Notes: generated by a model not told the origin, from the letters alone. A stretch of DNA of 64,000 nt from Butyrivibrio sp. AE3004 (GCF_000703165.1 NZ_JNLQ01000002.1:2976001-3040000); one strand, 5' to 3'; positions 8,606 through 17,810 are shown, counted from the first letter of the stretch. Numbers and translations: made by a program.

Positions 8606-10210
8606 ATGGAAAAATCCAAAGCTTCAACAAATAATAACATAAAAATACATGAACTTATTTATTATATATATTTTCTCTGCCTTTTTGGTGCCCGCGCAGT
8701 GGGTCTCTACGAAGGTCAGGCTGTTTATAACGGCCTTCTGGTACTTGGATCAGTCTTTTTTTTCCTTAAACTTATTTCCACAAGGCATACCGTTTATGAG
8801 TATCTTCTGGGAACTGCCATTTTGTCGACAGGCGCACTTACTTATGTCTTCTCCGGTGAAAAGGGGCTTTTAATATACTTTACCATGATGCTTGGTATGA
8901 AAGGTATAAATAAAGAAAAGGTCATGCGCTTAGGACTGTATGTTTTGTCCTTCTCCTATTTTATTTTATATCTATTATCTGTTACCGGACTAATACCGGA
9001 ACTCAATCACATGAACAAAAGATCCGGCTACGGGTTCCTGCTAAGGCACTCCCTTGGCTATCCGTACCCAAACACAACTCATACCACCTTTTTAATACTC
9101 GTTATTCTGTTTTTTTATTTATATAAAAACAAAACCACGCTGAAGCTTATACAGGCCTCTGTATTTGCCATGCTCATAAACCTGTATCTCTATTTATATA
9201 CCGTAAGTCTTACAGGACTGATATCCGTTACTATTTATCTTGTTATAAACTTTTATCTGCAAACAAGGGCAACTCGCTCACGTTTTGAGGATACAGTAAT
9301 ATACCTGTTATTTCCCGCAACTGTTATTTTTTCCATTGTAGGCCCAATCCTGGCAAAAGGAAGTGTTTTCACTTTCATGAACAAGCTTCTTCACAAGCGT
9401 TATGAATATGCACTTTACTTTCTCACCAATGAAAAAATAACACCCTTCGGATCATATTTTAACCCCACTCCAACCAATTGGTACATGTTGGACAACTCAT
9501 TCCTTTACCTTTTTTTGCAGCTTGGTGTTATCTCATTTGCAGTTGTATGCATTTTGTACATGCTCTGGATAAAACATCTGGTTAAAGAAAATCAGACCTC
9601 TGAGCTTGCCATTTTAATAACCTTCTGCTTCATCGGAATGAGCGATCCCTTCCTGTTTAACCTAAGCTACAAAAATATAACATTTATCTTCATCGGCTCC
9701 TGGTTTTACGAAACCGTTTCTCAAAAGAGCAGATCTCTTTCGGAATTATTTAACAGAGAGATTCTTCTTCTCCCCCTTGGCGAGAAGGAGGTTTCCATTG
9801 ATCTTCATTTTTTCAACGATGGAAAGCATTGCCTTTCATCGCTCTTTTATGAAATCGGAACTAATCTTGTAAAGTATGCACTTATTTTTGCAACTGCAGG
9901 ACTTTTAAGCTCAGCCATCTACACCTTTACTGTGCAGGAACCCCAGGTTCTTTATGTCAACTCTGATATAGCAGATCCATATTTTTCTCATAAAAACATA
10001 GAGATGACTCAGGAAGACGTGGACGCTGCCATAGAAAGCGGCAATCTGGTTGAGGGATACGACCAAAATGATCCGACCATGTATGTATTTAAGAAAAATG
10101 CACCGCATATGGAATACGTGCGGAGCACAGTTACCTGCGGTATTTTTTCAGGACTGATCCTGGTGTTTATTATATCTGCTATCGGTTTATCTGTTAAAAA
10201 AAATCATTAA
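8606..10210 (+). CDS. Polytopic membrane protein, possible O-antigen polymerase/ligase-like
   Basis: 534 residues. The first 375 or so form about ten membrane segments with a Wzy/ligase-like layout, including a loop near residue 265-300 (NPTPTNWYMLDNSFLYLFLQLG). The C-terminal part differs: a cytoplasmic stretch, then two more membrane segments (about 415-435 and 508-530) enclosing a soluble domain of about 70 residues. The family is too divergent for a firm name. The ribosome site AAGGAG lies 11 bases before ATG 8606. It is divergent from the DUF6020-like gene, so the two may be co-regulated parts of one surface-polymer pathway (inference). Confidence 0.6.
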   Translation: MEKSKASTNNNIKIHELIYYIYFLCLFGARAVGLYEGQAVYNGLLVLGSVFFFLKLISTRHTVYEYLLGTAILSTGALTYVFSGEKGLLIYFTMMLGMKGINKEKVMRLGLYVLSFSYFILYLLSVTGLIPELNHMNKRSGYGFLLRHSLGYPYPNTTHTTFLILVILFFYLYKNKTTLKLIQASVFAMLINLYLYLYTVSLTGLISVTIYLVINFYLQTRATRSRFEDTVIYLLFPATVIFSIVGPILAKGSVFTFMNKLLHKRYEYALYFLTNEKITPFGSYFNPTPTNWYMLDNSFLYLFLQLGVISFAVVCILYMLWIKHLVKENQTSELAILITFCFIGMSDPFLFNLSYKNITFIFIGSWFYETVSQKSRSLSELFNREILLLPLGEKEVSIDLHFFNDGKHCLSSLFYEIGTNLVKYALIFATAGLLSSAIYTFTVQEPQVLYVNSDIADPYFSHKNIEMTQEDVDAAIESGNLVEGYDQNDPTMYVFKKNAPHMEYVRSTVTCGIFSGLILVFIISAIGLSVKKNH

Positions 10211-10281
10211 CCCCTACCCGTACATAATATAACGAAACTTAATACTTTTTTAATTGAATAGCGAGCCATCAAATACTAGAA

Positions 10282-10298
10282 TGTAGTTATAAACTACA
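10282..10298. promoter_or_regulatory. Perfect 7-bp palindrome, candidate operator
   Basis: TGTAGTT-ATA-AACTACA lies 42 bases before the AI-2E-family permease gene. Its symmetry and position suggest a repressor site, but no regulator can be named. Confidence 0.35.
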
Positions 10299-10339
10299 AT
10301 AGATTGGGGGTTTGTGCGTTATAGGCACATATACTGATT

Positions 10340-11488
10340 ATGAATTTCTTAAAAAAATGTATGAACCAGAAATGGTTTCCTTACACCGTGGCTTCATGTG
10401 CTGCTGTCATTGTTTTTTTGGGGCTTTCGCATATTAACCTTTTATTCAATGGCATAAAAATACTTGGAAAATACTTCTCACCTGTTATAACAGGGCTCAT
10501 TCTGGCATATGTTATACACCCACTGGTTGCCTTTTTTGAGAGAACTATTCTTTCTAAAATAAAAAAAGAAGGCATAAAAAGGTCTTTGGCAATTCTCCTG
10601 TCATTTTTAGTCATACTCCTTTTTATAGCCGTACTTATGCTGGCTCTCATACCTCAGCTTGTTGACAGTGTTTCAACCTTTATTTCAAACCTCAACGGCT
10701 ATGCTTCATCACTCGAGGAACTCCTCAACAAATTTAGTGCAAGTGCCAGCCATTATAATATCAATCTATCCGGTATAACCAGCAGGATCAATACCTTCCT
10801 GTCACAGTTTACACAAAAGCTCCCTACTGCCTTATCCCAGATAATAAATGTCTCAGCAGGAATCGGACAGGGATTTTTTAATTTCATACTTGGTTCAATT
10901 CTCGCAATATATTTTCTGTCAGGGCAGGATAAGCTTCTTGCAGGAACAACAAGACTTTTGAAGCTTTACATAAAATCTCCTACATATGAAAAAATGGGTG
11001 ACTTCTGGAATACCAGTAATGACATCCTTAAGCGCTACATTGCAGGAGATATTTTAGATGGTCTTATAGTGGGTATTGTGAACTGGATTTTCATGATCAT
11101 AACAGGCATGTCATACTCTGTTCTAATATCACTTTTTGTAGGTGTTACCAATCTTGCTCCCACCTTCGGTCCAATCGTCGGTGCCATATTCGGTAGCTTT
11201 ATACTTGTACTTGTTAATCCTATGCATGCACTTATATTTCTGATTTTCACCATAGTACTTCAGACTATTGACGGATATATCATAAAGCCCAAGCTCTTCG
11301 GCGATACCCTTGGAGTATCAGCTGTATGGATACTTGTGACTTTGGTAGTGGGCGGCAGAATGTTCGGAGTTGCAGGCATCATGCTTGCCATCCCTTTTGC
11401 TGCGATTTTCAATTTTTCATATCAGGAATGGATTCAGAAAAAGGAAGCCCAGGTTGCTTCAAAGAATGAATCGTCCAAAGAGGACTAA
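10340..11488 (+). CDS. AI-2E family transporter / putative permease
   Basis: 382 residues with about eight membrane segments in the PerM/YdiK/YtvI pattern: two or three N-terminal helices, a soluble coiled segment (about 105-165) and a C-terminal block with the conserved GVTNLAPTFGPIVGAIFG and VQTIDGYIIKP-like motifs. Members export autoinducer-2 or act in sodium/proton and other transport; the substrate here is unknown. ATG 10340 has no good ribosome site, but no better in-frame start exists. The GGDEF/EAL gene begins two bases after its stop, so the two are an operon. Confidence 0.88.
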   Translation: MNFLKKCMNQKWFPYTVASCAAVIVFLGLSHINLLFNGIKILGKYFSPVITGLILAYVIHPLVAFFERTILSKIKKEGIKRSLAILLSFLVILLFIAVLMLALIPQLVDSVSTFISNLNGYASSLEELLNKFSASASHYNINLSGITSRINTFLSQFTQKLPTALSQIINVSAGIGQGFFNFILGSILAIYFLSGQDKLLAGTTRLLKLYIKSPTYEKMGDFWNTSNDILKRYIAGDILDGLIVGIVNWIFMIITGMSYSVLISLFVGVTNLAPTFGPIVGAIFGSFILVLVNPMHALIFLIFTIVLQTIDGYIIKPKLFGDTLGVSAVWILVTLVVGGRMFGVAGIMLAIPFAAIFNFSYQEWIQKKEAQVASKNESSKED

Positions 11489-11490
11489 TT

Positions 11491-13173
11491 ATGAATGTAG
11501 AGGAATATACCTATCATGAGCTAAAACAAATGATGGATTATATGAAGCGAATGTACGATACGGTCAGGATAGTAGATCCTGTAGAGTGTCGTGAGATTTC
11601 TGTGGACACTTCCGGAGAAATCCATTATGAAAAAGAGTGTTATTCTGCATGGAATGCCGCTTCCCGTTGTTCCAACTGCAGCAGTTATCGTGCTGTAATG
11701 AGCGGGCAGAGACAGACAAAAGAAGAAGTATATGATAAACACAAGTTTCTTATACAGTCTATTCCTATCAGACTTATTCTTCCTGACAGAAATAATTTTT
11801 CCTGCGTCATGGAGCTTATAAGCATTGATGAAAAAGAATCCGTGCCCACAGAAGCCCCTGTCCAGATTTCTGCAGGAGATACAGGTAAACAGATGTCTCA
11901 GGGAATGACAGAAGCGGATTACATCGCAACACATGACCTTCTTACAAGGCTCTATAACCTGGATGGTATTTGTCGTGAAGTCAGACGGATGCTTGTAGAC
12001 GACCCCGATACAAAACGAGTTCTTATCACAGGTGACATCCGTCATTTCCGCACACTCAACGAACGATACGGAACACAAAGAGGTAATGAAGTACTTATTG
12101 CCATTGCGGATATGCTCAGAAGGACCTGTGGCCCTGACACTGTATACGGGCGCATTCATGCTGACCATTTTGTTTTATGCATGCCTGAGGAAAGATTTGA
12201 CGAAGGGCTTTTCATGGATTTCGTTGAAGAAATCGGTAAAATGATAGATACTGAAAACTATCATCTTTATTTTCATCTTGGCGTTTTCAGAATAGATGAC
12301 CCTGATATCCCTGTTACCATGATGATAGAAAGAGCAGATCTTGCTCTTAGGACTCTGCATGACAGACGAGACAATGTACTGACTTACTATACGAACAAGC
12401 TGTTAAAACAAGCAGAAACGGAAGCTGAATTTTTAAACAACTTCCAGGCAATGCTTGATGAGGGACAGTTCCACATCTTCCTTCAGCCTGTATTTGATGC
12501 ATACATGAATGTAACCGGCGGCGAGGCGCTTACCAGATGGATCAAACCCGACGGTACCACTATTTCTTCCGATAAATATATCAGAATTCTTGAAAAGGGT
12601 GAGCATATTGCCAAGCTGGACTGTCGGAACTGGGAGCTCGTAATGAAGCAGCTCAGGTCCTGGCAAAATACAGCACGCCACGACCTCGTAATATCAGTAA
12701 ATGTCTCTCCTAAAGATTTATTTTATATGGATGCCTTAAAAAAGGTTAAAGAGCTGGTACATGCTTACAATGTTGATCCCGACAGGCTCATACTGGAATT
12801 TTCGGAAATCGATCTTATGAAAGATACTGAGCAACGTTTGGCAATACTTGACAGATTTAAGCGCGAAGGTTTCAGAGTTGCCATAGACAATTTTGGAGAA
12901 GGTAATCTCTCGCTTAATATGCTCAAGGAATTACATGTAGATTATGTAAAATTTGATAAATCCTTTATTGCGGGAAGCACCACCGATGAACGATGCAGGC
13001 TCGTACTCGAAGCCTCAATAAAGCTTGTACAACAGCTTGGTATGCGTGTGGTTGCTGAGGGTATAGAAACCGAGGAACAATTTGAATACTTAAAATCAAT
13101 CGGATGCGACAGGTTCCAGGGTTACTATTTCTCACATGCTATTCCTGTTAAAGATTTTGAGGGAAAATACTAA
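11491..13173 (+). CDS. GGDEF-EAL domain protein with degenerate GGDEF site
   Basis: 560 residues. The N-terminal 110 residues are PAS-like with a cysteine motif (CSNCSSY). A GGDEF domain follows (about 150-295) whose active motif reads HADHF instead of GGDEF, so it should not make c-di-GMP. The EAL domain (about 315-555) keeps EALTRW, NVSP, LEFSE, VKFDKSF, AEGIE and FQGYYF, but the DDFG motif reads DNFGEG, replacing a metal-binding aspartate. Phosphodiesterase activity is therefore doubtful; a c-di-GMP sensor or weak enzyme is possible. It lies two bases after the permease gene and ends at a clear terminator. Confidence 0.9.
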   Translation: MNVEEYTYHELKQMMDYMKRMYDTVRIVDPVECREISVDTSGEIHYEKECYSAWNAASRCSNCSSYRAVMSGQRQTKEEVYDKHKFLIQSIPIRLILPDRNNFSCVMELISIDEKESVPTEAPVQISAGDTGKQMSQGMTEADYIATHDLLTRLYNLDGICREVRRMLVDDPDTKRVLITGDIRHFRTLNERYGTQRGNEVLIAIADMLRRTCGPDTVYGRIHADHFVLCMPEERFDEGLFMDFVEEIGKMIDTENYHLYFHLGVFRIDDPDIPVTMMIERADLALRTLHDRRDNVLTYYTNKLLKQAETEAEFLNNFQAMLDEGQFHIFLQPVFDAYMNVTGGEALTRWIKPDGTTISSDKYIRILEKGEHIAKLDCRNWELVMKQLRSWQNTARHDLVISVNVSPKDLFYMDALKKVKELVHAYNVDPDRLILEFSEIDLMKDTEQRLAILDRFKREGFRVAIDNFGEGNLSLNMLKELHVDYVKFDKSFIAGSTTDERCRLVLEASIKLVQQLGMRVVAEGIETEEQFEYLKSIGCDRFQGYYFSHAIPVKDFEGKY

Positions 13174-13180
13174 CTATAGA

Positions 13181-13221
13181 AAAAACTTCCTGTACGGCAA
13201 AGCCTACGGGAAGTTTTTTTA
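13181..13221. terminator. Intrinsic terminator after the GGDEF-EAL gene
   Basis: AAAACTTCC and GGAAGTTTT arms with inner pairing CGGC/GCC-type bases, then a T-run on the plus strand and A-run on the left, so it may work for both convergent genes. Confidence 0.8.
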
Positions 13222-13854
13222 TCTTAGTGATATGCGTGCAACGTCATATATAATCGATGGTATATGCTGATACATCATAAAAATTATATGGACGGTTATC
13301 GGAACATAAATATTTCTGGTACAAAAGAAGGCAATTGCATACGGGAGAGCCAAAACCATTGCCTCAACAATTCCGAGAGGAAGGTATGCATAGCTTATAG
13401 CACAAAGAATAAGCCCAAGGACAAATGTTGTCATCGCCGATGTACAACTTTCAAAATTCATAATTGCCTTACGGAAAAACAGCTCTTCACCAATGGGACA
13501 TAAGAACAATATGGTAATTGCATAAAGCAGTTCTCCTATGTAACTGTTTTCCCATGTAATACCGTAAGTTCCATCAAGTACCCCGATAAAGTTCGCAATG
13601 ATAAGGTGCTGCTTAACCAAAGAAGCTATCTGAGACCCGACTACTGTAAAAGCAACCGGAATCCAGAATCTCTTAATACTTTTAAAGTTACGTGAATACT
13701 CTACAAACGAAAAATCCTTACTATAGTAAACAACCAGTACCAGATAAAACACAAAGAAGATATACAATGTTTTAAACGGCCTTATTATACTAAAAGCTAT
13801 AAATAACGCTTCCCACACAATAGGGAACGCTAAATTCTTAATTTGAGACTTCAC
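13219..13854 (-). CDS. CPBP family intramembrane metalloprotease
   Basis: 211 residues with about six membrane helices. The CPBP (ABI/Rce1-like) motifs are visible: EELFFRK for EExxxR and a C-terminal helix ending in ITVHIIFMMYQH with the conserved histidine. Such proteins cleave or bind membrane substrates and in bacteria are often tied to bacteriocin immunity or maturation; no bacteriocin gene is next to it. The start is GTG 13854 with AGAGGTGGG just upstream. Transcribed alone on the minus strand. Confidence 0.85.
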   Translation of the reverse strand: MKSQIKNLAFPIVWEALFIAFSIIRPFKTLYIFFVFYLVLVVYYSKDFSFVEYSRNFKSIKRFWIPVAFTVVGSQIASLVKQHLIIANFIGVLDGTYGITWENSYIGELLYAITILFLCPIGEELFFRKAIMNFESCTSAMTTFVLGLILCAISYAYLPLGIVEAMVLALPYAIAFFCTRNIYVPITVHIIFMMYQHIPSIIYDVARISLR

Positions 13855-13970
13855 AACCCACCTCTAAGCTTGTTTTCCCATATTTTAAACAATTATATCA
13901 CAATCCTATTAAGGATGTTAAAATATTATTTCAATCTGCGTACCAATCGCTTTAATTTCATATAAGATAA

Positions 13971-14004
13971 AAAAATACTCCTCAGAAATCTATCTGAGGA
14001 GTTA
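13971..14004 (-). terminator. Intrinsic terminator of tRNA-Gln
   Basis: Perfect 10-bp arms ACTCCTCAGA/TCTGAGGAGT followed on the minus strand by a run of seven T, immediately downstream of the tRNA. Confidence 0.9.
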
Positions 14005-14008
14005 TTAG

Positions 14009-14081
14009 CTGGGCTAGTAGGATTCGAACCTACGGAGTGACGGAGTCAGAGTCCGTTGCCTTACCGCTTGGCGATAGCCCA
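14009..14081 (-). tRNA. tRNA-Gln (anticodon CUG)
   Basis: The minus strand folds as a complete cloverleaf of 73 bases: acceptor TGGGCTA/TAGCCCA, anticodon stem ACGGA/TCCGT around loop CTCTGAC (anticodon CTG) and a T-arm with GTTCGAATC. The 3' CCA is not encoded. It has its own promoter and terminator. Confidence 0.95.
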
Positions 14082-14094
14082 TCGACAAGAATGA

Positions 14095-14123
14095 ATTATA
14101 CGTAAGTTTAAGCAAAAATGCAA
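14095..14123 (-). promoter_or_regulatory. Sigma-A promoter of tRNA-Gln
   Basis: On the minus strand TTGCAT, 17 bases, TATAAT, placed 13 bases before the tRNA 5' end. Near-consensus. Confidence 0.85.
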
Positions 14124-14170
14124 GCACTTTTTTTAAATTTTTTCATATATTTTTTTAGTTTTTTGAGAGT

Positions 14171-14206
14171 TTCTGCCAAACACCTATTTAATCGGGTTTG
14201 GCAGAA
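14171..14206. repeat. 11-bp inverted repeat downstream of glnN
   Basis: TTCTGCCAAAC and GTTTGGCAGAA form a stable hairpin between glnN and the tRNA promoter. Neither strand has a T-run directly after it, so it is not a standard intrinsic terminator; it may define the glnN mRNA end or be Rho-independent with a poor tail. Confidence 0.6.
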
Positions 14207-14250
14207 TCATTCTCATAAAAAGTTTTATTATTTTTTTAAAAATCAGTTGA

Positions 14251-16362
14251 TCAGCCTTCAAACAATAGATCAGCATATGTAGGGAAAGGCCAGTCATTTT
14301 TATCTACCAGCATCTCAAGTCTGTCAGCGGGAGTTCTGAGAGCTTCCATTGAAGGTACAACCACATCCTTACAAAAATATGCACGTTCTCTGGCTTCAGA
14401 GATGCTTCTTGCCTTCTCTTCTTCCTTGACAAGCTTATCCAGAGCCTTTTTCATTGCGGCCAGCTCTTTTGTTACTTCTGAGAGCTCACTTACCATTACG
14501 GAAACGTCACATCCTGCTGCCTTTACTTCATTGATGTTTGCGGCAAGCCCTCCGGCATACTTCATAACCGCAGGAATAATCTGCTTGCTAGCCATATCAA
14601 TCATAGTAAGTGCTTCTATATTGATAGTCTTTGAATAGGTCTCAAAAATAATCTCCTGACGTGATTCAAGCTCTGTCTTAGTAAATACTCCAAACTTCTT
14701 ATAAAGTTCAATTGCTTTATCTGTTGTGAGTACCTCAGCAGCTTCTATTGTAGAAGGAATATTGGGGAGTCCTCTTCTTTTGGCTTCCTTTTTCCAAGCT
14801 TCCGAATAGCCGTCTCCATTAAATATTACTCTCTGATGATCAGTTAAATATTCCTTTATAATATCATGTACTTCCATGTCAAAGTCTGATGCCTTTTCGA
14901 GTCTGTCAGCAGCCTCGCAAAATGCCTCAGCAACAATTGTATTAAGAGCGGTATTCGAGCTTGCCATAGAATCAGAAGATCCAACCATACGGAACTCAAA
15001 CTTGTTTCCGGTAAATGCAAAGGGTGATGTACGGTTTCTGTCTGTAGCATCCTTCTCAAATTCAGGAAGTGTTGATACACCTGTCTTAAGCTTTCCGCCA
15101 CGCTTTGATCTCTTTGCTTCACCTGTTTCAATGAGCTGATGAACCACATCCTCAAGCTGCTCTCCAAGGAAAATTGAAATAATAGCCGGAGGAGCTTCAT
15201 CCGCACCAAGACGGTGGTCATTTCCAACATCCGATGCACTCTGTCTCAATATATCCGCATGCCTGTCAACAGCCTTAACTATGCAGGCAAGAACAAACAG
15301 GAACTGAATATTTTCATTAGGTGTATCACCCGGATCAAGAAGATTAACTCCATTGTCAGTGCAAAGCGACCAGTTATCATGCTTACCGGAACCATTAACA
15401 CCCTGGAACGGCTTTTCATGCAGAAGGCATCGCATATTGTGGTGCTCCGCAACTCTCTTCATGGTCTCCATTATGATCTGGTTATGGTCAACTGCAATAT
15501 TGGCTGTCTCGTAGATGGGTGCAAGCTCATGCTGACCGGGAGCAACCTCATTGTGCTGGGTCTTTCCGGGAACTCCAAGTTTCCAGAGTTCATCGTTAAG
15601 GTCCTTCATGTACTCTCCGACGCGCTCTCTTATAACACCAAAGTAGTGATCTTCCATCTCCTGACCCTTCGGTGGCTGTGCTCCGAAAAGTGTACGTCCC
15701 GTAAAAATGAGGTCAGGACGCTTTAAGCTCTTTTTCCAATCAACAAGAAAGTATTCCTGCTCAGGTCCCACTGATACGTTGATCTTCTTTGCATCGCTGT
15801 TTCCAAAAAGATGAACTATTCTAAGTGCCTGTTCACTGACTGCTTCCATTGATCTTAAAAGTGGAGTCTTTTTATCAAGAGCTTCTCCATTATAGGAACA
15901 AAATGCTGTAGGTATGCAAAGCGTAACGCCGGCTCCTGTTTCCTTCAGAAAGGCAGGTGATGTGATATCCCAAGCTGTATAACCTCTTGCCTCAAATGTT
16001 GCACGAAGTCCTCCGGAAGGGAAAGATGAGGCATCCGGCTCACCCTTTATGAGATCTTTTCCGGAAAAAGATGTCATCATATGCCCGTCATCTCTGGCAC
16101 TTGTGATAAATGCATCATGCTTTTCGGCAGTAATGCCTGTAAGGGGCTGAAACCAGTGTGTGTAATGGGTCGCACCATTTTCCATAGCCCAGTTCTTCAT
16201 AGCATTAGCAACTGCATCCGCTGAAGCCAATGAGAGGTCTCCGCCTTTATCCATAACCTGCACAACTTCTTTGTACACATTCTTCGGAAGACGCTGACGC
16301 ATCTTCTCCAATGTAAATACATTTTTACCGAAAAGTTCCTCAACTCTGACCTGTTCGCTCAT
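14251..16362 (-). CDS. glnN: Type III glutamine synthetase
   Basis: 703 residues, the usual size of GSIII (GlnN), far longer than GlnA. It makes glutamine from glutamate, ammonia and ATP in the cytoplasm. Characteristic stretches include SSFPSGGLRATFEARGYTAWD near residue 90 (quoted in part), GPEQEYFLVD, the GKHDNWS ATP-site region, and a catalytic HRLGADEAPPAI segment near 390. Start ATG 16362 is preceded by GAGGTAAGT. It is a single-gene unit: an upstream terminator for the U32 gene and a downstream tRNA isolate it. A 7-bp dyad in its promoter region may mediate nitrogen control. Confidence 0.97.
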   Translation of the reverse strand: MSEQVRVEELFGKNVFTLEKMRQRLPKNVYKEVVQVMDKGGDLSLASADAVANAMKNWAMENGATHYTHWFQPLTGITAEKHDAFITSARDDGHMMTSFSGKDLIKGEPDASSFPSGGLRATFEARGYTAWDITSPAFLKETGAGVTLCIPTAFCSYNGEALDKKTPLLRSMEAVSEQALRIVHLFGNSDAKKINVSVGPEQEYFLVDWKKSLKRPDLIFTGRTLFGAQPPKGQEMEDHYFGVIRERVGEYMKDLNDELWKLGVPGKTQHNEVAPGQHELAPIYETANIAVDHNQIIMETMKRVAEHHNMRCLLHEKPFQGVNGSGKHDNWSLCTDNGVNLLDPGDTPNENIQFLFVLACIVKAVDRHADILRQSASDVGNDHRLGADEAPPAIISIFLGEQLEDVVHQLIETGEAKRSKRGGKLKTGVSTLPEFEKDATDRNRTSPFAFTGNKFEFRMVGSSDSMASSNTALNTIVAEAFCEAADRLEKASDFDMEVHDIIKEYLTDHQRVIFNGDGYSEAWKKEAKRRGLPNIPSTIEAAEVLTTDKAIELYKKFGVFTKTELESRQEIIFETYSKTINIEALTMIDMASKQIIPAVMKYAGGLAANINEVKAAGCDVSVMVSELSEVTKELAAMKKALDKLVKEEEKARSISEARERAYFCKDVVVPSMEALRTPADRLEMLVDKNDWPFPTYADLLFEG

Positions 16363-16404
16363 ACTTACCTCATTCTTATATTTGCTTTTTCAATTTTTAG
16401 AAAT

Positions 16405-16425
16405 TGTTGATTCTAACTATCAACA
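16405..16425. promoter_or_regulatory. Perfect dyad upstream of glnN, candidate operator
   Basis: TGTTGAT-TCTAACT-ATCAACA, 43 bases before the glnN start. On the minus strand TTGATA within it could act as -35 (18 bases to TAAAAA). It resembles, but does not match, GlnR/TnrA boxes, which are 17 bp. Confidence 0.45.
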
Positions 16426-16440
16426 GATTCTACACTAAAA

Positions 16441-16494
16441 GCAAAAAATACTCAAACACTCCTGTCCAATTTATGACAAAAATATTTGAGTATT
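16441..16494 (-). terminator. Intrinsic terminator of the mtaB-to-U32 operon
   Basis: On the minus strand AATACTCAAA pairs with TTTGAGTATT around a 28-base loop that can itself fold (TGTC/GACA), followed by TTTTTTGC. It lies just after the U32 gene. Confidence 0.75.
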
Positions 16495-16516
16495 AGGTAT
16501 TCTTATATTCAGTTCA

Positions 16517-17773
16517 TCAGCATGATATCTTCTCATCCTTTGCTGTATGGACTCTTAAAATATCATACTTCTCAGTTTCCTTATCCAGTTTTATAAACAG
16601 TACTTCTTTAGGATGTGGGCAGCTCTCAACCTCTTCTCCCGCTTCGTTTATAATTCCAAGAACTTTTGTCTCGATATCACGTCCGTCAGGCTTCATAATT
16701 TCAATGGTATCTCCGACACAGAACTTATTTCTCTGCTCAATCTTAGCAAGTCCATCTTCTGTAACTTCGCCTACTATACCCAGATATGTATATTCATTCA
16801 CATAAGTATTGGCATCATAAATCTGTGCTTCATCAGATGGTTTACCAAAATAGAAGCCTGTAGTGAACTGTCTGTAGGTACACCTTGATATTTCATCCAG
16901 ATACCAGGGCATATTCTCCCGATATTTCTCCTCTGATTCAAAGAAATCATCAATAGCTTTTCTATAGGTTCTTGCAACGGTAGCAACATAAAGAGCTGTT
17001 TTCATGCGGCCCTCTATCTTGCAGCTGTCTACTCCGGCATCAACGAGCTCCGGAATATGCTCTATCATGCACAGATCCTTTGAATTAAATATGAATGATC
17101 CTCTCTCATTCTCATAGACAGGGAGATACTCTCCGGGTCTTGTTTCCTCAACTACAGCATATTCCCAGCGACAGGGATGAGTGCACTCGCCGTGGTTGGC
17201 ATCTCTTCCGGTAAAATAATTTGAAAGAAGGCAACGACCGGAGTAACTTATGCACATGGCACCGTGAATAAAACTCTCCACTTCAAGATCATCCGGTATA
17301 TTTTCCCTTATCTCTTTTATTTCCTTAAGTGAGAGTTCCCTAGCAGCAACCACTCTTTTTGCGCCGAGATCATGCCAGAACTTATATGTCTCATAATTAG
17401 TGTTATTTGCCTGTGTAGAAACATGAATTTCTATCTCGGGACAGATTCTTTTAGCCATCATGAACATCCCGGGATCAGCTATAATTAGCGCATCAGGCCC
17501 AAGTTCTTTTAATTCATGAAAATATTCCTCCGCGCCTTTTAAATCATCATTATGCGCTAAAATATTGGCTGTAACATGCACATGCACTCCATGATCATGA
17601 GCAAATTTTATACCTTCGGCCATGTCATCATGGCTAAAGTTTTTTGCCTTTGCACGCAATCCAAAAGAGTTTCCTCCAATATAGACCGCATCTGCTCCAA
17701 ATATTACTGCTGTTTTTAATACTTCAAGGCTGCTTGCGGGTATAAGCAGCTCAGGTTTTCTTCTTTCTCTCAT
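16517..17773 (-). CDS. U32 family peptidase-like tRNA hydroxylation protein (YrrO/TrhP type)
   Basis: 418 residues. The U32 signature is present around residue 165-200: FIHGAMCISYSGRC followed by further cysteines (ECTHPC) that can hold an iron-sulfur cluster. In Bacillus subtilis the trmR-neighbouring U32 genes yrrN/yrrO (trhP1/trhP2) are needed for 5-hydroxyuridine at tRNA wobble position 34. Here the gene follows a TrmR-like methyltransferase gene by 37 bases, the same context, so the tRNA role is favoured over true peptidase activity. Only one U32 gene is present in this cluster. A terminator follows. Confidence 0.88.
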   Translation of the reverse strand: MRERRKPELLIPASSLEVLKTAVIFGADAVYIGGNSFGLRAKAKNFSHDDMAEGIKFAHDHGVHVHVTANILAHNDDLKGAEEYFHELKELGPDALIIADPGMFMMAKRICPEIEIHVSTQANNTNYETYKFWHDLGAKRVVAARELSLKEIKEIRENIPDDLEVESFIHGAMCISYSGRCLLSNYFTGRDANHGECTHPCRWEYAVVEETRPGEYLPVYENERGSFIFNSKDLCMIEHIPELVDAGVDSCKIEGRMKTALYVATVARTYRKAIDDFFESEEKYRENMPWYLDEISRCTYRQFTTGFYFGKPSDEAQIYDANTYVNEYTYLGIVGEVTEDGLAKIEQRNKFCVGDTIEIMKPDGRDIETKVLGIINEAGEEVESCPHPKEVLFIKLDKETEKYDILRVHTAKDEKISC

Positions 17774-17810
17774 TTTATCCTCATTTACTTTACAGATACA
17801 TTACATAAAT

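Noticed and set aside
9911..10108. Minus-strand 65-codon frame inside the Wzy-like gene
   Set aside because: Antisense shadow without start signal.
14171..14206. Intrinsic terminator of glnN
   Set aside because: The stem is good but neither strand has a T-run after it; kept only as an inverted repeat.
15214..15726. 170-codon frame antisense to glnN
   Set aside because: Lies wholly inside glnN on the other strand, no ribosome site, composition follows the sense gene.
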